Origin: Verrucomicrobiota bacterium
GTDB lineage: Bacteria > Verrucomicrobiota > Verrucomicrobiia > Opitutales > UBA2995
NCBI GenBank assembly: GCA_027297085.1
Contig: JAPUIL010000070.1
Location: 1 to 5,271 of the forward strand
DNA: 5,271 bases
Direction of reading: 5' to 3'
The notes under the pieces were generated by a model that worked only from the letters and a program-made list of their open reading frames with translations, was not told where the DNA came from and did not search any database. This document shows positions 1-5,271 of this stretch, piece after piece; positions within the stretch are counted from its first letter, which is position 1, and every line of letters starts with the position of its first letter. The position numbers and the translations under genes are program-made.

Positions 1-50
1 CTCAATATGAGTAATGGTAGCATTGCGAGTACTGGTGATATTCGTTTCAT
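1..50 (-). CDS. Possible 5' end of a leftward gene with signal-peptide-like N-terminus (partial)
   Basis: On the minus strand an ATG at 50-48 opens a frame that runs off the left edge. Its first residues read MKRISPVLAMLPLLIL: two basic residues followed by an uninterrupted hydrophobic run, as in a Sec signal peptide or a first membrane helix. Only 16 full codons are visible, so no family can be named. The upstream bases (minus strand, ending ...aacaagttaga before the ATG) hold no good Shine-Dalgarno sequence, which weakens the call. If real, it is transcribed away from everything else in the window and the hairpin-rich region 51-300 is its upstream region. It could also be a chance open frame. 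Confidence 0.35.
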   Translation of the reverse strand, partial: MKRISPVLAMLPLLIL

Positions 51-143
51 TCTAACTTGTTACCGCGCCTTCGTATGCTGGCAAGCTATTGCGCTGGTCT
101 ACACGATCCTGGATTCAAATCATGCGGTAAAAAACCCCCACCT

Positions 144-207
144 CGGCGGCTGCGCCGCTATACCGAAACGAAGTGACAATCACCCCAAGCGATTTCCTAT
201 CAGCAAG
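144..207. repeat. Composite intergenic repeat, left copy: GC hairpin plus CCTATCAG box
   Basis: A small hairpin GCGGC-TGC-GCCGC at 146-158 (flanked by CGG at 144 and CCG at 164) is followed by aagcgatttcctatcagcaa at 187-206. The 14-base core gcggctgcgccgct recurs exactly at 5159-5172. The second box matches 17 of 20 bases of aagcaaattcctatcagtaa at 5003-5022 and 5176-5195. Hairpin and box have the same order and orientation here as in the two right-hand copies; only the spacer differs (about 30 bases here). The arrangement is REP-like, meaning a short palindromic extragenic repeat, although the family cannot be named. Confidence 0.6.
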
Positions 208-281
208 CTTTTTCCTACCCATTTCATTATACCATCGAATTTTTACTGTACAGCCTTGGGCAGGGTTATGGAAAAACTAGC

Positions 282-338
282 CCGCTGAAGGCGTTTTGAT
301 TTCAAATTAGACCCAAGGTATACACTCAGTATTCCAAG
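282..338. repeat. Composite intergenic repeat, left copy of the GTATACC block
   Basis: Three short blocks occur in fixed order: gcgttttgat (291-300), acccaaggtatac (311-323) and ttccaa (332-337). The same blocks occur in the same order and orientation at 4750-4759, 4771-4783 and 4793-4798, with spacers differing by one base each (10 against 11, 8 against 9). Similarity extends leftward through cgct-gaag (282-290) against cgctccgaag (4741-4750). This is an imperfect direct repeat of about 55 bp, one copy on each side of the large gene. It is too short to carry a gene. Confidence 0.6.
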
Positions 339-537
339 AACTCTGACGGCCCTGATTTCCCTCTAAACCTGCCCAAAATATTTTCCCGGGTCTTGTCTCG
401 CCACAGCCCTCAAGGCGACGGCGGAACTTCCCCCTTGAATCCCCTGTCACGGCCCTGTAGCTTGGTTCTGTATCAATCAAGACCCCGACCTTTCCCACCG
501 CCTCCTATTTTCACTCTTCTCAATTCACTCTTTTCAA

Positions 538-830
538 GTGTTCCGCTTCTTCCGCCAGATCCGTCAGAACCTCTTCCTTGAAGGACGGGGGTCGCGGTAT
601 CTTGGATACGCGGTAGGGGAGATCGTGCTGATTGTGGTGGGGATACTGCTTGCCTTGCAGATTTCTAATTAGAACGAAGGCCGGAAAAACGCGGCAAAGG
701 AAAATGTGGAACTTGTTTCTTGGATGCCAATATCCGAAGTATGCAAAATCGGCTTATTAAGGCGAATTCAGGTCGCCTGGAAACCGCAAAGTCAGTTCTC
801 GAAGCCTTGAAGGAATACCCTGGCCTTTAA
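538..830 (+). pseudogene. DUF6090-family membrane protein gene, 5' remnant, disrupted
   Basis: Reading from a GTG at 538 the frame gives (M)FRFFRQIRQNLF, then a hydrophobic helix GEIVLIVVGILLALQISN, then a TAG at 670-672 followed by NEGRKNAAKENVE. This is the characteristic start of DUF6090 proteins: an FFRxIRQ cytoplasmic start, a GEIxLVVxGILxALQxNxWNE transmembrane segment, then a long charged helix. The family has Trp where the TAG stands, so a single TGG-to-TAG change explains the stop. After about position 715 family-like sequence continues in another frame (LDANIRSMQNRLIKANSGRL, then ETAKSVLEALKEYPGL) up to the TAA at 828-830, which implies a one-base deletion or equivalent indel. Intact members are, from memory, over 200 residues; only about 97 codons remain. 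The function of the family is not established. No Shine-Dalgarno sequence is visible before the GTG. Confidence 0.8.
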
Positions 831-884
831 ATACCCTGTCAAAAGGTATCCATTTTCTGGATTTATTGGAAATCCATTAATTTT
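831..884 (+). promoter_or_regulatory. Leader of the metallopeptidase gene with two dyads
   Basis: Between the remnant stop at 830 and the ATG at 885 lie two inverted repeats. ATACC (831-835) and GGTAT (845-849) are separated by 9 bases; TGGATTT (858-864) and AAATCCA (870-876) are separated by 5. The second ends 8 bases before the start codon, so it could be an operator or an mRNA hairpin at the ribosome entry site. No convincing -35/-10 pair can be picked. The only purine-rich candidate for ribosome binding is ggaaat at 868-873, inside the second dyad and too far from the ATG. Weak or absent Shine-Dalgarno sequences are common in several phyla. A regulatory role is inference. Confidence 0.35.
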
Positions 885-3800
885 ATGAAGTTTAATAGGC
901 TTATGAAGTTGCCTTCATATCTTGTTTCGACCCTTTGTGTAATGTCACTTTTAGTTTTTGAGTCCGAAACTTCAGCGGCAGATTTTTTTCGAGGTTATCC
1001 ATTCGAAACCATTGTCACTGTTCCAGTGAATGATGCAGAGCTAGCCGATATCTCTCTCGCCTCAGCACCTGCCTGGCTGAACGTTGAAGATTTGGGTGCC
1101 GGTCAAATACGGCTTCACGGAACTCCTTCTTTAAACGGCCCGATTTCAGAATTGGTTGTTTTACAGAGCCATGAACCTTCTGGTGGTCGATCCCACTTAG
1201 TAACACTTTATTTCGGATCCGAATTCGAACATTGGCTGAAGCAGGAAAACCTTATGGAAGAATCTAAGGATCCGTCTTTCGAGGAACTGGAGGCAAGTCC
1301 TTACCATTTTCACTACGCTTTTGGTTTAAATTTGGTCGAATCTTTGATCTCGAACCCTTTGAAAATGGACGTGTCGAATGAGGGATTAGCCCTTCATTAT
1401 ACTGTTTTAAAAGGCAGAGATGATGTTTCCGTTTTCCCCAAGTGGTCCACAGACCTTAAAAACTGGCTGGATGAACCTTTGGCTCTTACTAATCAAACAG
1501 AAAATGAATCTCAGGTATGGCGGCAATATACGGTGCCTTCGGAGATTTTAGAACAACCTTCTGTTTTCTTCAATTTGCACTCTTCGTATAAGAAACTCTC
1601 AGAACCGAGTCTTCAGCCACTAAGCATTAAGATTGATGCCACTAATTTCCTTCCCATTGCAATAGAAATTCCGGTGCCTGGAGAAACTCCAGAGGGCTGG
1701 TCATTTGAGGTTACAACTTCCAGTGCTGCTGTTTCTAATTTTGATCCACAAGTTGGATCCTTCACCTACACTCCAGATCCCAATACAACTCTTGAATCAG
1801 AGGCCATTTCATATCGTGCCATTTCAAATTCTGGAGCAACTGTTGAAGGAGAGGTGGTATTCGAATTTCCCAAAAAACTTAAGGTTAACCTTTCAATCAA
1901 TCTTGATTCTGCCTTAGGGGACGACAGCAATACCGCCATTATTGAGGGAAAAGGTTTTTTACACACTCAACCAATTAGTGGTCAAAACAATCAAATTGAG
2001 AATCTTACCATTTTGCCAGGTGCCTATTCCTTAAAAGTAAATAGCCAAAATAATCGAGTCAGCGAACCTGTTTTATTCAATGTCCTGGAATCTGGTAGAG
2101 TCGTAGTGGATATCCCCACAGCACCTTCATCCGGAACGGCACTAGGCAGCCTTTCTGAAATCCCAAAAAAAGCCAACGTTCGAGATATAGAATGGAGTGA
2201 ATTTTCATTCGAATCCGTTGAAGTCAGAGATGATTATACTTTTCATTTCATTTGGAACCAGGATGTCACCGTATCCGGTTCTGAATACAGTGCCTTCATC
2301 AATCAGCCTCCACAGATAACCTTTCCTGAAGAGGATGTAGAAGCAGTTACTCTTGCAGCGGCGGCTCAACTGCAAAAAGAGTTTAAGATTGTGCTTGATA
2401 ATGAAGAGAGTGCCTGGAGTCAGGAGCATGCAAGCCGACTGTTAAACACCCTCAGTAAAATTCCTCAGAATGAAACGCCGAAAAAGTTTTCTGTGTGGAA
2501 ACTAACTTCCGAATTTCTGCCGGATGATATCCTCATCGACGACGAGGGCGATGTCACAATTGTCTGGATTTCCGATGCCGCATTTGTGAACGCCGCCCCA
2601 CGCCTGGTTGAGATCGACGGCGTTCGGGGGCTGTGGTATTCGAAAAAATTGCACCGTACTCTTGTTCGCTATGTGACCGACTACGCAAATGATCTGGATA
2701 AAGTAGAATACCTTTTAAACGAACGGTTTGGTGTTTCCATTAACGTTCCTGATTATCACTCCCTGACAAGCGGAATTACCGATGAGGGCCCTGAAGCCTT
2801 TCAGCAATTTGAGAGCCTCGAACTCCTGCATATTATTGATATGTTTGAGGAAATGCCTTCGGGTATGCATAAGATCCCGGAATTAAAATATTTGGTTCGG
2901 AGATTAACGGGGCATGCCCATCCTATTTACCCTTCAGCCGCGGCCGTGGCCTGGGTCTTGGAGACAGGATATATCGAGTTTATGAGCTCTGCGTTTACCG
3001 CCAACATAGAGCACACCCACCGTCTGATGTTACACGAGAAGGCTCACTTCATCTGGGGGACTTTGCTTTCGGAAGAAACGAAAAATAAATGGGTAGAAAT
3101 AGGGGGATGGTATGAGGAAAGCCCGGGTGTTTGGCGTACTTCCGGGACCACCGAGTTTCTTAACGCCTATAGCCATGGCATAAACCCCAATGAAGATTTT
3201 GCGGAGTCAACCGCCTACTTCATTATGAATCCGGACAAGCTTAAGTCCAGGTCTCTAACAAAATACGAATTTATTAGAGACCGCATAATGAAAGGAAATT
3301 CTTATCTTTCGAAGATTCGTGAAGATCTCACTTTCGAAGTCTTTAATCTTTTCCCAGATTACATTTATCCCGGAAAAGTAAATGGTGTGGAAATCCTCGT
3401 GGAAGGCACTCCCGAGGAAGACAAGCAAATCACCTTCGAGATATCTCTCGCAAAAATCGACGGAGCTTTTGATAGCGCCGAATACATCTATACCAGGATC
3501 TTTAGCGAGCCGTTCGGTCCGAATGGTAACACCAATTTCTTTGACATTTACCTTTACCCTGTTGGAGGGGATGACTTTAATTTTCGCGGGCATTTCACCA
3601 TGAGCAAGTACGCCAAGAAAGGCTACTGGAGTCCAATCCAATTAACGATAACCGATGCCGTCGGGAACGAACGGCATGAGGGCATCAATCAGTTCAGTTG
3701 GATGTGTTATATCGATAATCCATTGGAAGACACTTCGGCTCCGGTTATCACTCCTGACTCGATGGAATTGACACTATCGGACGCGATCGTGCATGGCAGG

Positions 3801-4508
3801 GCCGTCCAGAAACTTTCAGCGAAGTTCAAGCTAACCGACGACAATGCAATGACCCGAACCAACCCCGCCTTTTCCAGGATTATTTCTCCAACCGGGGTGC
3901 ATATGGATTCTTATGGTCCGGTCGAATTGATCATTGAATCTGATGGAACATTCGAATACCAGGCGCAGGCCGACTTTATTATCACTGAATTTTTCCCCTC
4001 AGGGGTGTATCATTACCGTTGGATAACAGCGTTGGACGATGCTCTTAATAGCGCATTTATCAATCTTACTGATGGTATTCCCGGTTTTGAACCTGTTGAA
4101 ATTGAAATTAATACAACAAATCCAGACACTGTTGTTCCGGAGCTCGACCTCAACCGCATTTCCGTATCAGGGGAACCTATCAATCCGTTGAGTCCTGATG
4201 GAGAAACATTGGTGACTATTCAATACTATGTTCGCGACGACCTTTCGGGATTGGGTGTTGTATCATTCAGACTGCGAGATCCTCAAGGTATTGAGCATCA
4301 TTATTACCATTACCATGAAAATTTTTATACACAGTATTTTGACGGCGATCCAATAGCTTGGACACTTTACAAGGCAACTGTTCTTCTACCGAAAGGATCG
4401 GCTCCTGGCATCTGGGGACTATCCAGTATCAGCCTCACTGACAAAGCCCTCAATAAAGTGGATCACAGTTTCGTCGAAGTTGTCCACTTTGACGTCACGG
4501 GCGAATAA
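885..4508 (+). CDS. Large secreted multidomain protein with ATLF/M34-like zinc metallopeptidase domain
   Basis: The 1207-residue protein is probably exported and cuts peptide bonds outside the cytoplasm; its substrate is unknown. Residues 1-32 form a Sec signal peptide: basic start, hydrophobic 12-25, likely cleavage after A31 or A32 (TSA-A-DFF). Residues 33-110 resemble a putative-Ig (He_PIG-like) module (PAWLNVEDLGAGQIRLHGTP). Residues 111-235 hold a diverged verrucomicrobial module (HYAFGLN at 143-149, KWSTDLKNW at 186-194). Residues 250-331 look like another Ig-like domain (FTYTPDPNT at 293-301), and 331-412 like a carboxypeptidase-regulatory-type beta domain. The peptidase spans about 485-830: MPSGMHKIP at 657-665, YIEFM at 696-700, zinc motif HEKAH at 717-721 (H717, E718, H721), Y762, then NPNEDFAES with E770 as likely third ligand, and KYEFIRDR at 793-800. 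The order HExxH, Tyr, ExFAE with about 50 residues between matches the anthrax lethal factor catalytic domain and its relatives. Residues 835-1207 form three beta-rich repeats. The mature protein has one cysteine (C941) and no visible C-terminal anchor or sorting signal. The start at 885 is preferred; M7 at 903 would also leave a signal peptide. It appears to be transcribed alone. Peptidase class is fairly sure; domain names other than this are tentative. Confidence 0.88.
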   Translation: MKFNRLMKLPSYLVSTLCVMSLLVFESETSAADFFRGYPFETIVTVPVNDAELADISLASAPAWLNVEDLGAGQIRLHGTPSLNGPISELVVLQSHEPSGGRSHLVTLYFGSEFEHWLKQENLMEESKDPSFEELEASPYHFHYAFGLNLVESLISNPLKMDVSNEGLALHYTVLKGRDDVSVFPKWSTDLKNWLDEPLALTNQTENESQVWRQYTVPSEILEQPSVFFNLHSSYKKLSEPSLQPLSIKIDATNFLPIAIEIPVPGETPEGWSFEVTTSSAAVSNFDPQVGSFTYTPDPNTTLESEAISYRAISNSGATVEGEVVFEFPKKLKVNLSINLDSALGDDSNTAIIEGKGFLHTQPISGQNNQIENLTILPGAYSLKVNSQNNRVSEPVLFNVLESGRVVVDIPTAPSSGTALGSLSEIPKKANVRDIEWSEFSFESVEVRDDYTFHFIWNQDVTVSGSEYSAFINQPPQITFPEEDVEAVTLAAAAQLQKEFKIVLDNEESAWSQEHASRLLNTLSKIPQNETPKKFSVWKLTSEFLPDDILIDDEGDVTIVWISDAAFVNAAPRLVEIDGVRGLWYSKKLHRTLVRYVTDYANDLDKVEYLLNERFGVSINVPDYHSLTSGITDEGPEAFQQFESLELLHIIDMFEEMPSGMHKIPELKYLVRRLTGHAHPIYPSAAAVAWVLETGYIEFMSSAFTANIEHTHRLMLHEKAHFIWGTLLSEETKNKWVEIGGWYEESPGVWRTSGTTEFLNAYSHGINPNEDFAESTAYFIMNPDKLKSRSLTKYEFIRDRIMKGNSYLSKIREDLTFEVFNLFPDYIYPGKVNGVEILVEGTPEEDKQITFEISLAKIDGAFDSAEYIYTRIFSEPFGPNGNTNFFDIYLYPVGGDDFNFRGHFTMSKYAKKGYWSPIQLTITDAVGNERHEGINQFSWMCYIDNPLEDTSAPVITPDSMELTLSDAIVHGRAVQKLSAKFKLTDDNAMTRTNPAFSRIISPTGVHMDSYGPVELIIESDGTFEYQAQADFIITEFFPSGVYHYRWITALDDALNSAFINLTDGIPGFEPVEIEINTTNPDTVVPELDLNRISVSGEPINPLSPDGETLVTIQYYVRDDLSGLGVVSFRLRDPQGIEHHYYHYHENFYTQYFDGDPIAWTLYKATVLLPKGSAPGIWGLSSISLTDKALNKVDHSFVEVVHFDVTGE

Positions 4509-4684
4509 GATCTAGCAGTTTCAGTATCACCTAGGCTGAAATGGGATGAAGCAAGGAACACTTTAGAATTTTGGGCTCCGGGGTCTAGAGCGAGTTGCTT
4601 TCTATACGCAACAATCGCATCGTCGTAGCGCCCTAATCGAACAACGCAACGGAAGGTCCAGCCGCTATTGGTAAACTCTTGCGG
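4509..4684 (-). pseudogene. TPR-protein remnant, C-terminal part
   Basis: On the minus strand an open frame without its own start reads GWTFRCVVRLGRYDDAIVAY and continues with RKQLALDPGAQNSKVFLASS, then HFSLGDTETARS. This fits the tetratricopeptide pattern: LGRYDDAIVAYRKQLALDP is helix B plus the turn of one repeat, and SKVFLASSHFSLGDTETAR is helix A and turn of the next. The style (cycle of LGRYDDAI ... LDP ... FLASSxxxLG) resembles TPR tails of adenylate-cyclase-like and similar signalling proteins, but that is only resemblance. TPR-like sequence stops at about 4509, the base after the TAA of the metallopeptidase gene. Upstream the frame reaches a TAG at 4769-4771 and turns into repeat DNA, so the gene has lost its N-terminal part as well. 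It is a fragment, not a functional gene. Confidence 0.65.
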
Positions 4685-4740
4685 TAAAAAGCGCGGTGAG
4701 TCTATTAACTGGGAATACCCTTTCCCGGGGGGGGCCTTTT

Positions 4741-4798
4741 CGCTCCGAAGCGTTCTGATGCCCTTACTCTACCCAGGGTATACCTAGAGACCTTCCAA
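4741..4798. repeat. Composite intergenic repeat, right copy of the GTATACC block
   Basis: gcgttctgat (4750-4759), acccagggtatac (4771-4783) and ttccaa (4793-4798) repeat the left-hand blocks at 291-300, 311-323 and 332-337, in direct orientation. The first part, cgctccgaagcg at 4741-4752, can fold as a 4-bp stem (CGCT/AGCG). Just to the left is a run of eight G (4727-4734), which would be a slippage-prone tract. Together with the left copy this block brackets both gene remnants and the metallopeptidase gene, about 4.46 kb apart. Confidence 0.6.
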
Positions 4799-4929
4799 AG
4801 CCCTCCTCCACGATAGGTCACCTGCTTAAGACCGTGCTCCCCGGTTTTGCCCACCAACAAAAAGCCCCGAGCGGTTTCCCCAAGGTCGTTGACTTCACGG
4901 ACAGAGAAGCCAGGATTTTCATCCATCAT
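4790..4929 (-). other. Possible small coding fragment of unknown family
   Basis: From an ATG at 4929 on the minus strand the frame reads MMDENPGFSVREVNDLGETA and continues RGFLLVGKTGEHGLKQVTYR. Unlike the other short frames here, this has a protein-like mix of residues and varied codons. I do not recognise it. The protein-like part ends around 4790, where the frame runs into the GTATACC repeat block and becomes arginine- and proline-rich up to a TAA at 4705. No ribosome binding site precedes the ATG and an in-frame stop lies just upstream. It may be a gene remnant or part of a longer intergenic repeat; a real small gene is less likely. Confidence 0.2.
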
Positions 4930-4957
4930 GGTTCATTCGACTCAGCAGAGTAAAAGC

Positions 4958-5023
4958 GCGGCTGTCTCCGCCGCCCACCGAGTTGAAAACGACATCATCC
5001 AAAAGCAAATTCCTATCAGTAAA
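4958..5023. repeat. Composite intergenic repeat, first right copy
   Basis: A hairpin GCGGC-TGTCTCC-GCCGC at 4958-4974 is followed after about 26 bases by the box gcaaattcctatcagtaaa, inside an exact 23-base direct repeat at 5001-5023. The identical 23 bases recur at 5174-5196, 173 bases downstream. The loop differs from the other two copies (TGTCTCC instead of TGC), while the stem is kept. Conservation of the stem over the loop suggests the palindrome itself matters. Confidence 0.65.
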
Positions 5024-5157
5024 GATTGACTTTCCAGAGGGTATTGGGGCATGAATAAGCCTCCATTCGCAAAGGCCGTTCGCCACTAAAACAAAAATCC
5101 TCAAATCTTCCCATCAATGCTCCCGGTATTCTCTCCTCCCCCTACAACTCCCTCCAC

Positions 5158-5196
5158 AGCGGCTGCGCCGCTAAAAAGCAAATTCCTATCAGTAAA
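5158..5196. repeat. Composite intergenic repeat, second right copy
   Basis: A perfect 6-bp stem AGCGGC-TGC-GCCGCT at 5158-5172 is followed directly by the second copy of the 23-base repeat (5174-5196). This is the most compact of the three composite repeats and perhaps the least altered. The exact identity of the 23 bases with 5001-5023 suggests recent duplication or strong conservation. Confidence 0.65.
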
Positions 5197-5271
5197 CAAG
5201 CGACAAATGTCATCCATAATTATTACACCTTACAAACCAATCACATTATACTTATGAGTTACTTAGATTAC

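Larger units (their letters stand above)
51..537. other. Gene-free stretch left of the DUF6090 remnant
   Basis: No convincing gene is seen here. Open frames on both strands (for example plus 7-288, minus 307-498 and plus 393-581) have proline-, arginine- or cysteine-rich translations with no recognisable motif and no ribosome binding site. The stretch contains a GC-rich hairpin at 144-166, a CCTATCAG-type repeat copy at 187-207 and a composite repeat at 282-338, described separately. From about 340 to 537 the plus strand is strongly pyrimidine-rich (many CCC, TTCC and CTT runs) and shows no structure I can interpret. Confidence 0.6.
4930..5271. other. Repeat-bearing gene-free stretch at the right end
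   Basis: No supported gene is present. Two copies of the hairpin plus CCTATCAG repeat lie at 4958-5023 and 5158-5196. Two short minus-strand frames (5104-4919 and 5217-5101) read straight through those repeats and look like repeat by-products. From about 5197 the DNA becomes AT-rich. It ends with an ATG at 5254-5256 followed by only five codons (AGT TAC TTA GAT TAC); this could begin a rightward gene, but nothing visible confirms it. Confidence 0.5.

Noticed and set aside
146..158. GC hairpin as a rho-independent terminator
   Set aside because: No T tract follows on either side, and the same hairpin recurs next to the CCTATCAG box, so a dispersed repeat explains it better.
7..288. 93-residue plus-strand open frame
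   Set aside because: No motif, no ribosome binding site, runs through the GC hairpin and the CCTATCAG repeat; a chance frame.
307..498. 63-residue minus-strand open frame
   Set aside because: Its end lies in the GTATACC repeat block and the composition (arginine, glycine, tryptophan) looks non-coding; no recognisable family.
936..940. Lipoprotein signal (Cys18 in the signal peptide)
   Set aside because: C18 sits inside the hydrophobic core and the preceding residues VSTL do not form a good lipobox; cleavage after A31/A32 fits better.
3255..3641. 128-residue minus-strand open frame
   Set aside because: It lies fully inside the metallopeptidase gene, antisense to a region with clear coding signal; it is a shadow.
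4519..4541. Possible terminator after the metallopeptidase gene (TTTCAG ... CTGAAA, 11-base loop)
   Set aside because: Only a 6-bp AT-rich stem, a long loop and no T run; it also lies inside the TPR remnant. No convincing terminator is seen downstream of 4508.
4958..5196. CRISPR array
   Set aside because: Only two exact 23-base copies 173 bases apart, spacing irregular, and no cas genes; not an array.

Overview
The window looks like a chromosomal accessory region from a Gram-negative bacterium, most likely of the Verrucomicrobiota (Opitutae/Puniceicoccales type). Three things point there. The large protein carries a diverged copy of the 'YAFGL ... sTDLxxW' module common in secreted verrucomicrobial proteins. 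A broken gene of the DUF6090 type lies upstream. Intergenic DNA is full of short GC-rich hairpins and dispersed repeats. The assignment rests on motif recognition only.

Layout. 1-50: possible start of a leftward gene with a signal-peptide-like N-terminus, cut by the window edge. 51-537: no convincing gene; it holds a GC-rich hairpin, a CCTATCAG-type repeat and a composite repeat at 282-338. 538-830: remnant of a rightward DUF6090 membrane-protein gene, inactivated by an in-frame TAG and a frameshift. 831-884: short leader with two dyads and no clear Shine-Dalgarno sequence. 885-4508: the one large intact gene, a 1207-residue secreted multidomain protein with a lethal-factor-like (ATLF/M34-like) zinc metallopeptidase core (HEKAH at 717-721, Y762, E770, E774), N-terminal Ig-like modules and three C-terminal beta-sandwich-like repeats. 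4509-4684 (minus): remnant of a TPR protein whose recognisable homology ends at the stop codon of the big gene. 4741-5271: repeats matching those on the left side, a possible small coding fragment and AT-rich DNA.

The window does not show a multi-gene system. It shows one large, apparently monocistronic secreted protease gene set between two dead gene fragments, with the same repeat families on both flanks. That arrangement suggests the protease gene was inserted or exchanged in a decaying region, but this is inference. The protease's substrate and biological role cannot be read from the sequence.
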